A stretch of DNA of 64,000 nucleotides, from NCBI GenBank assembly GCA_021397835.1, contig JAJFZO010000446.1, forward strand, positions 1,550,001 to 1,614,000, in the 5' to 3' direction. Shown here piece by piece: positions 57,370 to 64,000 of the stretch; the stretch's first letter is position 1, and each line of letters opens with the position of its first letter. Source of the stretch: Moringa oleifera. Taxonomy: Eukaryota; Streptophyta; Magnoliopsida; Brassicales; Moringaceae. The notes beneath the pieces are model-generated. The model was not told the origin of the DNA and made no database searches. It saw only the letters and a program-made list of their open reading frames with translations. The position numbers and the translations under genes were made by a program.

Positions 57370-58560
57370 GTTATTTATCAAATAATGCTTCACTTATTAG
57401 TATGATATATGTTTTCATCCTCCCAAAATACGAGATTATAGTTACCCCAAATCCTTGACCTCTAACACAATCAGGATGCTCAGGCGTGCCTAAAGCTTTT
57501 GTGAGCACAACATTCACATGTACCGACTTAAATGTACCCTGACTAGCTTGTGTCATCAACTCATCGTACAAAGTCAGAATGTAATTATTACATAAATGTT
57601 AAGTATAAATCAAATGGAAGTAAAGACTCATCAAATACTTACAATCCTTTCAGTACATTCTTTGGTTGCTTCATTTGTGTATTATCCTTATTTGTTACAT
57701 CGTGCTGCTTTCCATAATGTAGCACGATCAAGTTCTTCCTCAGTACCCAAAGACTTCTTCTACAAGCAATCATACAAAATCATTTAATGTAGTTAATTAA
57801 AGTAAACAAAATGGATCCATCAAATGGTCCAAAATTTTTACAAAAAAAAACCAAAACATAACTGACTTAGAAGTTCGATCTTTAACAATTCTTTTTCGCT
57901 ATAATATAAATGAATATCAATATTTAGTGAAAGTTTCACAAATAAACATCTCTATTTGGTTAATCTAATACCTGAAACTCCTATGAAAGGTGAGAGTTCA
58001 CAAATGCATGCCATACATCTAAATCTATGAAACTCCTATATTCTGCTGGTGGTAGCCTCAAGTATTCCAGGTCATCCATAAAAGGCAAGATGTATTTCCT
58101 CATAAGAATGGTTTTCAAGCTCCTCCATTTTTGTGCAGCAGATTAGAGTACATACCTTTTCAAAGTTACATCAATGTCATATGTCCCCTATAAAACACAT
58201 TTACACAAATTAATGAACACAAATCATGAGCATATAATTCAATTTTAAATGTAAGCACTTGCATGTTTTACAAAACGTATTGAAATTGTTTCCCAAATCT
58301 TATTTTTTAACTCATATGGGACAGCATACCAATTGTTAAACGTAATAGGCACTATACGTTGTACAATGGCACCAATATAATTGTTCATCATTGCACCATG
58401 CTTTCCGATAGGCTATCTTTTCTCATTTAATTGGACTGATATCTTTTGTCCTGTTGATCTAGACTTAATAACATCACACATAGTGGTAATGCCTCGTTTT
58501 TTGCATTTTCGTAAGGCATGAGCTGGCTGATCTGAGGTACCCATTAAATCTGCAAATTAA
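57370..58560 (-). pseudogene. Transposase_24 (Ptta/En/Spm) region of the CACTA second gene (E4)
   Basis: On the minus strand four exon-like blocks occur in family order. Block 1 (58,550-58,255) has MGTSDQPAHALRKCKKRG, STGQKISVQLNE, then NNYIGAIVQRIVPITFNNW and AVPYELKNKIWE, matching the G..LG..AR..VP....W..VP...K..IW core. Block 2 (58,200-57,965) has AAQKWRSLKTILMRKYI and RSFIDLDVWHAFV. Block 3 (57,770-57,640) has TEEELDRATLWKAARCNK. Block 4 (57,571-57,371) is an uninterrupted 66-codon frame with TPEHPDCVRGQGFGVTIISYFGR, the signature GTPEHPGRVRG.G.GVT...YFG. In-frame stops are few (about one per exon), so decay is moderate. In Spm-type elements the protein from this gene binds subterminal repeats; that function is inferred by position. 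Confidence 0.83.
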
Positions 58561-58699
58561 ATACCAACAAATTAACAATACATATTCATAAAACATATAA
58601 ATTTAAAAGTCAACAAAAACTAACAAGTAGAAAATTAATTCATAAAGAAAAACAGATTAAAATAATTATAAGGCGTATGTAAAGTTAAACATTACTTAT

Positions 58700-60006
58700 C
58701 ACATTAGTCAAATCCATAATCCTTCACCATTTCCCTACTATATGCTACTGCATTATCGTCTATTTTATGAAATTGTTCAACAGATGGTAAATTACTATAA
58801 AAGGGCATATGATCCCCACTAATGTCACCTAAATCGTCTTCTTCATCAAAGTCTTTTCAAGGTGTTGACATTACAAGTGACCATTTTGTATCGATTGGAT
58901 CTTCAATATAAAATACTTATCTTGCTTGTGAAGCTAGTACAAATTGATCATTTTTATGCCCAATCTGATTAAGATCAACAAGAATAACTCCTAGATCATC
59001 AACTCTAACACCATTATTATTCTCAATCCAATCACATTTAAAAATCAGGATTCTAAATATGGAGTAATCCAGCTCCCATATCTCTTGTATTACCTCATAA
59101 AATATCGTGTCACCATATATTGGATTTTTATCTTTTGCACTAGAAATTTGCATGGTACTAGTAATTAAAGTGACTCCATTGTTTTGATGCACTCTTGAGT
59201 TGTCTTTTTCTTTTATATAAAAATAACAACCATTAATGATATATCAATGATACTTGATTATTGTGACTTGAGGTCCATGAACAATCCATCGTAAAGTTGA
59301 TGAGATATTATGATTAGACAATGAAAGTTGATACCCAACCTACATTAAATAATTTATTAGATCAACTCTCATGGATAAATATGACTTAATGGTGGACTTG
59401 TAAAGATTCTTACCCATATGCACAACTAATTGATGAAGGTGTGATTATGCTCATCATGCAACCATTTCGTCTTTTCGACTTCATGGGATTGTCAACAGTT
59501 AATTGGTTTAAATGCTCGATGCATGGTAAGAATAATTCATGTTAACATTTGAAATTATCTTTGGTGTGGTATAATAAATGGGTTGTAAATATTACCTTAT
59601 GTAAGGTTGAACTTCACTTGTATTTGTTAAAACATATAAATAAGCTTATTGAAGAAGATCATGGTGAACTTGTTCAATCCATCCATCAGCTAAAGGTCTT
59701 CTATTTTGAGTTGAATAATCAAATAAATTTTTCCTTAGAGCAATCCCAACAGAATCTGTATTGGATAAATAATCTGCACAAAATTATAATGCCTCTTCTT
59801 TGATGTATGATTCAGCAATACATCCCTCAGGCCTATTACGATTTCGAGCATAACCCTTTAACACCTTCATGTATCTTTCAAATGGGTACATCCACCTCAA
59901 ATATACAAGACCACATATTTTCACTTCTCTAACATTAAATAACCATAACAGTACTTCTCCAGTACACATAGTGTTGTCACAAGTTCACATTGGATTTCAT
60001 CTAACT
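58700..60006 (-). pseudogene. TNP2 transposase, C-terminal half (DUF4218 and DUF4216), E4
   Basis: TNP2 is the catalytic transposase of CACTA elements; only its C-terminal accessory part is left. On the minus strand: KLDEIQCELVTTLCVLEKY (60,010-59,950), a short deletion, then VREVKICGLVYLRWMYPFER (from about 59,930) and NRNRPEGCIAESYI (59,850-59,810), the DUF4218 signature. A decayed middle piece follows (WLHDEHNHTFINQL, about 59,460). DUF4216 is an open frame at 59,192-58,917 with VIQEIWELDYSIF and FKCDWIENNNGVRVDDLGVI, then LVDLNQIGHK. The tail VFYIEDPIDTKWSLVMSTP and AYSREMVKDYGFD ends near 58,700. The DDE core would lie upstream and is absent. The plus frame at 59,549-59,803 is a shadow. 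Confidence 0.87.
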
Positions 60007-60007
60007 T

Positions 60008-61560
60008 AAATGGTCATACTTATTTACCAGCTGCTTGTTGTACTTTATACAAATCGGAGAAAAGGATGTTTTGTGAGATGTTATGAAATGTAAAATTTCC
60101 AAATGGGTATTCTTCAAATTTTAGAAATCTTATGTCAATGGTAGATTTGAAAATTCAAGGTTTAAGTCTCACGATTGTCATGCTTTTATGCAACAACGTT
60201 TACCATTAGCTATTCATTTAGTTTTGCCAAACCATGTTAGATATGCAATCATGAGATTTTGCTCCTTCTTCAATGCTTTGTGTAGTAAGGTTGCAGATGT
60301 TTCAAAACTAGGCAAATTACAGCAAGATTTGGCGATAACTCTTTACTTATTTGAAAAATACTTTTGACCTTCTTTTTTTGATATAATGATGCATTTGATG
60401 GTGCAACTTGTTGGAGATGTGAGATTATGTCGACCGATATACCTTAGGTGGATGTATCAATTTGAATGGTTCACGAAAACTTTGGAAGGATATGTATGTA
60501 GTCATAATCGTCTTGAAGGATATATTGCTGAATGCTACATTACAGAAGAAGCACTTGAACTTTGTGAAACTTATTACTCTAACATGCATCCAATTGGTAT
60601 TCCACAAGGAAAAAAAGATGACATCCAAGTTGGAAAGCCCTTCTCTAGTGGTCACATTGTTATGGTTGAAATCGATAAGAATTGGAACAAGCATATCTTT
60701 ATGTATTACTGAATTCATTTGACATCCAATCATATGTTGAATATGTTTCTTCCAAATCTATGTACAATTTAATTATAAGACATGTACTTCATACATATAT
60801 GAATTCACTGGATGAGCTTAATCTTATTTCATTAATAGCAAGCATATCAAGTATGTGAAATTACAGTATCCACATCAATCAAAACGATCCAAATGGTTAC
60901 AAGATCAGCATACTCAAACATTTATTTTTTTGTTTTGAGAAAAGGTACTTACTCGTCTCTTTAACATGACCATATATCTTCTATTTATTTAATATTAAAA
61001 TTTATTTGACCAAACTTTTGTCAATATGTTATATCTGAAATACAAAGGCAAAATCAATCTTCCTTTTCGGTGAAATAGGTATCACATGGACTTTGTCATG
61101 AAGTTATAAAAATATCCTAGATATAATGTGAATGGCTATCACTTCCATACATGAGAACGTGGTAATAATTGAGTCGCGTAACATAGTGGAGTCACTAGTT
61201 GTAACAACAATGCAAATATCAAGTGCTAAGGACAAGAATCTAATAATTGAAAAATTGTCATTTTATGGTGTTATCAAGGACATATAGGAGTTCGATTACC
61301 ACATGTTAAGAACAACATTATTCAAATGTGATTGGGTTGAAACTAATGGTGGGATTAAATTAGATGAGGTTGGTCACATATTAGTTAATCTTAAACAACA
61401 TGGCCATAAATATGATTATTTTATTTTAGCTTCTCCAGCTAAACAGATCTTTTACGTCCCTAGTCAACTAGATTTAAAATGGTCCATTGTTTACTCTACT
61501 CCACAAACTACAAACATTATGAGAGAAATAATGATGTTGACAACATAGAATAATATGATT
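60008..61560 (+). pseudogene. TNP2 transposase fragment of a second CACTA element
   Basis: The plus strand begins abruptly with NGHTYLPAACCTLYKSEKR (60,008), a point in the middle of TNP2, then gives SHDCHAFMQQRLPLAIH (60,170-60,220), RFCSFFNALCSKV and PSFFDIMMHLMVQLVGDV. DUF4218 follows as PIYLRWMYQFEWF and HNRLEGYIAECYI (frame 60,386-60,712). DUF4216 lies at 61,200-61,548 with MQISSAKDKN, TLFKCDWVETNGGIKLDEVG and YDYFILASPAKQIFYV. Its residues differ clearly from the minus-strand copy (KLDEVGHILVNLKQHGHKYD against RVDDLGVILVDLNQIGHKND), so it comes from another element and not from an inverted duplication of E4. Stops and frameshifts are present. The part before NGHTY, including the catalytic core, is missing. 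Confidence 0.87.
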
Positions 61561-61814
61561 TTATTATTGATGGCATAGTTGAAGTTAGTTTAAATGATGA
61601 GATCAATGAGAATGATGTTAATTATATATGATATAATTATGGTGGAACTTGGATTGATGAAGCCTAAAAGTAAACTTTATAACTTAAGGCAAAAAGGTTT
61701 GATTGTTTTCCTTTTTTCTTTTATGGTAGCATTATTTTATTGCAAAAGTTAGTATCATACAATGAATTATGCTCTAATTATTTTTTTGGATTATATTTTA
61801 TCTTTATAGAATTG

Positions 61815-62660
61815 TAGATATGACTAAATCTAGAGGACCAACAAAGTTGTTAAATTAGAAAATTTTGAAAGAAAAAACATGGTACAGTTCAATTTAAAAG
61901 GCGTACCATGTGGTTTTGAAGCTAAATACCTTATATCTACTTTTAAAGTTCTTGCACGTACCATGGTGTTTATAACTTATAGTGATTAGCGAAAGGATAT
62001 TGATCATTTGAAAGAAAAAATATCAGAATATGTTCTGATTTGGCATTTTTACCTCAAATATTTAATTATACTTTTCATTAGCATAGTAGCTTATCAAATT
62101 TCATTTACATAATGCATTTGAAATTGATCCTCGCATGAAAAAGATGATCTTATAGTCAATTTGCAACAAATTTAGAACATTCAAGAATGTCCTTACAATA
62201 AAACGTATAATTCTTTTTACGGGCAATCTTGATGCTATAACAATACCACCTCCAATCTACAGTTTCATTTCAAAGAATGGTTAGGAAAGGTTTGTTAAAT
62301 CACGCCTTTCAGAGGATTTTAAGGTATATTTTTGTTGTAATATGTTTTCAACTATAATGTAATATTGTAGAAATTGAGTGAGGAAGAAGAATAATGACAA
62401 AAACATAGTAAATATCCTCATCGATTGAGTCGAGGTAGATTTGTAATCTTAGAGCAAAAATTGGTGACTTTCTCACTTTTACATTCTTTGTGAGGATTTT
62501 AATATACATTTTAGTTACATTCTTTCTAATTTTTAATTTGTTATTTGATCTCTACGAAAAGTAAAACTCAAGGCAGAAGAGAAGATTAATCGTAGTGAAT
62601 TACAGAAGGACATTATGCATTAAAAACGATGTTTGTTGGTGAAAAGATTGTAAGAATTTT
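61815..62660 (+). pseudogene. Start of the CACTA second gene (Transposase_24 type), second element
   Basis: About 260 bp after the TNP2 fragment, ATG at 61,820 starts MTKSRGPTKLL, a typical opening of this gene. QFNLKGVPCGFEAKYLISTF and KVLARTMVFITYSDWRKDID (61,895-62,000) match the G.P.G..A..L...LG.LAR..VP....DWR.V motif. Later, KHSKYPHRLSRGRFVIL (about 62,404-62,450) corresponds to the N...HR.GRG.Y..L word. Many stops and several frame changes interrupt it. Sequence is lost into the tandem array at about 62.7 kb; the later exons and the element's terminal repeat are not in the window. Confidence 0.75.
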
Positions 62661-62721
62661 TTTTATGAATCTTATATAAATGTTGAAAACCTTATCTTTA
62701 TAAGATTGTTTGATAAATTTT

Positions 62722-63757
62722 CATGATTACTGTACTGCTTATACTCTTCAAATAGTGAGGAAGTAAGGGAAAATTGGAAACTTTTTGTGTGTATTTGGCA
62801 TGAGGGAAAATATGAAGGGGTAAAATGCACAAGATTACTATACTATTTATATTTTTCAAATAGTAAGGGAAAATTGAAAACTTTTTATGCGCGTTTGTCC
62901 TGAAATAAGATATGAAGGAGTAAAATGCATGAAATTACTATATTGTTTATTTTTTTTAGGCAGGGAGGCAGTATTGGAAACTTTCTGTGTATGTTTGGCA
63001 AGAAGGAAAATATGAAGGGATAAAATGCATAAGAGTACTATACTATTTATATTTTTCAAGTAGCAAGGTAGTGTTGAAAACTTTCTCTGCGTTTGGCATG
63101 AAAGAAAATATGTAAGGGTAAAATGTATAAATTTACTATATTGTTTATATTCTTCAGGCAGTGAGGTAGTATTGGAAACGTTTTGTGTGTTAGGCATGAA
63201 GGAAAATGTGAAGGGGTAAAATGCATAAGATTACTATACTCTTTATATTTTTCAAGCAATAAGGTAATATTGAAAACTTTTTGTGTGTGTTTGGCATGAA
63301 GGAAAATATGAAGGAGTAAAATTCATAAGATTACTATATAGTTTATATTTCTCAAGCAGTAAAGGAAAATTAAAAATTTTGTATGTGCGTTTCGCATGGA
63401 GGAAAATATGAAGGGACAACATGCGTAATATTACTAAATTATTTATATTTTTCAAGAAGTGAGGCAATATTGGAAACCTTTTGTGTGTGTTTGGCATGAA
63501 GGAAAATATAAAGGGGCAAAATGCTTAAGATTACTATAGCATTTATATTTTTCGAGTAGTAAGGTAGTATTGGAAACTTTCTCTATTTGTTTGGTATGAA
63601 GGAAAATATGAAGGGGCAAAATGCATGAGATTACTATACTCTTTATATTTTTGACGCAGTATTGAAAACATTCTATGTGTATTTGGCATGAAGGAAAATA
63701 TGAAGGGGTAAAATGCATAGATTACTATACTATTTATATTCTTCGAGCAGTAGGGCA
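62722..63757. repeat. Tandem array, period about 99 bp, about 10 copies
   Basis: The unit contains GTTTGGCATGAAGGAAAATA, TGAAGGGGTAAAATGCATAA, GATTACTATACTATTTATAT and TTTTCAAGCAGTAAGG, TAGTATTGGAAACTTT. The AAAATGCAT word recurs at about 62,823, 62,922, 63,022, 63,120, 63,218, 63,317, 63,417, 63,517, 63,616 and 63,709, giving a period of 97-100 bp. Because 99 is 33 codons, overlapping minus-strand open frames with a repeating YSNLMHFTPSYFPSCQTHTK pattern appear (62,856-63,718). They shift frame between units and are best read as a satellite by-product. Confidence 0.92.
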
Positions 63758-64000
63758 GTACAGTCTAACCAACTAGAATGCCGTTTTTTTCTTATAAACA
63801 AACACCCAAACAAAAAGTATTTTGTCTTTTTCTTCCTAGCTTGTTTTCTTGAGACATTTAAAGTTAAGTTGCAATATTTTTTTGCTGATTGCATGTAAAT
63901 CATGAATAATAGTCTACAAACCTAAATAATTAATTTTCATGTAATTTGCACTTAATCTAGCATGGATTATTGTAGGATGAGTTAATGGAGTAGTCAAAAG
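63758..64000. other. No gene recognised
   Basis: AT-rich flank of the 99-bp array. A 61-codon plus frame that begins within the array (63,713-63,898) is unrecognised. Confidence 0.5.

Larger units (their letters stand above)
54240..60006 (-). mobile_element. Coding CACTA/EnSpm element E4, 5' truncated, decayed
   Basis: The left end CACAACAACAAAATAACC matches a CACTACTACAAAA-type terminus with two changes and is followed by an array of subterminal inverted repeats. Reading right to left on the minus strand the element carries the C-terminal half of TNP2, a Transposase_24-type second gene and a Ulp1-like protease domain, the standard order in plant CACTA elements. It ends abruptly at about 60,006 against an unrelated TNP2 fragment on the other strand, so its 5' end is lost and the target duplication (expected GAA, from 54,237-54,239) cannot be checked. 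Confidence 0.82.

Noticed and set aside
60425..60733. 102-codon minus-strand frame
   Set aside because: It is the antisense shadow of the plus-strand TNP2 DUF4218 region.
62722..63757. CRISPR-like array
   Set aside because: The units are contiguous diverged copies of one 99-bp sequence without unique spacers, in plant DNA.
1..64000. tRNA, rRNA or other structural RNA genes, and bacterial-type signals
   Set aside because: None was recognised on reading both strands; a covariance-model scan would be needed to exclude short RNA genes.

Overview
This window looks like nuclear DNA of a flowering plant, from a repeat-rich intergenic region. The evidence is strong AT-richness, no intact gene, and a dense layering of plant transposable-element remnants: CACTA/EnSpm, Ty1/copia, Ty3/gypsy and probably L1. 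Fragments of plant gene families (NAC, KH-domain) lie among them. I cannot name the species. No open frame longer than about 120 codons exists. Every recognisable coding region is broken by stops or frameshifts, so no expressed protein-coding gene is annotated.

Layout. 0-7 kb holds old retroelement debris: a possible CACTA end, a copia integrase fragment (0.67-1.05 kb), a gypsy primer-site-like sequence and gag (2.3-3.25 kb), and a minus-strand gypsy-associated coiled-coil fragment (5.6-6.9 kb). A tandem array with a period of about 307 bp fills 7.9-9.0 kb. Between 9 and 41 kb lie two diverged copies of one segment. Copy A is 9.0-9.44 plus 12.7-17.8 kb. Copy B is 27.0-41.3 kb. Both include a decayed NAC gene. 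Copy B has gained a complete CACTA element E1 (28,539-32,796), a roughly 640-bp block carrying a KH-domain gene fragment, and a second CACTA element E2 (37,050-40,269). A third member of the same family, E3 (42,988-45,295), lies just outside in the opposite orientation to E2. A copia reverse-transcriptase fragment sits at 23.6-24.0 kb.

45-54 kb is mostly unrecognised AT-rich sequence with a degenerate array at 49.1-50.6 kb and a possible L1 remnant near 53 kb. From 54.2 to 60.0 kb a coding-type CACTA element (E4) is readable on the minus strand: subterminal repeats, a Ulp1-like protease domain, a Transposase_24-type protein and the C-terminal half of TNP2. It meets a different TNP2 fragment head to head at about 60,007. 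That plus-strand fragment runs to about 62.7 kb, followed by a 99-bp tandem array (62.7-63.8 kb).

How the parts relate. E1, E2 and E3 are non-autonomous members of one CACTA family with identical-type ends, perfectly matching 3-bp target duplications (GAG, AAT, TAT) and a graded set of subterminal inverted repeats. E2 and E3 also carry CAG/CTG-rich islands and captured gene sequence. E4 shows the sort of proteins that mobilise such elements, and its subterminal word is close to that of E1-E3. I did not find a convincing new biological system. The structures most worth following up are the graded subterminal repeats, the captured CAG-rich cargo and the head-to-head TNP2 junction.
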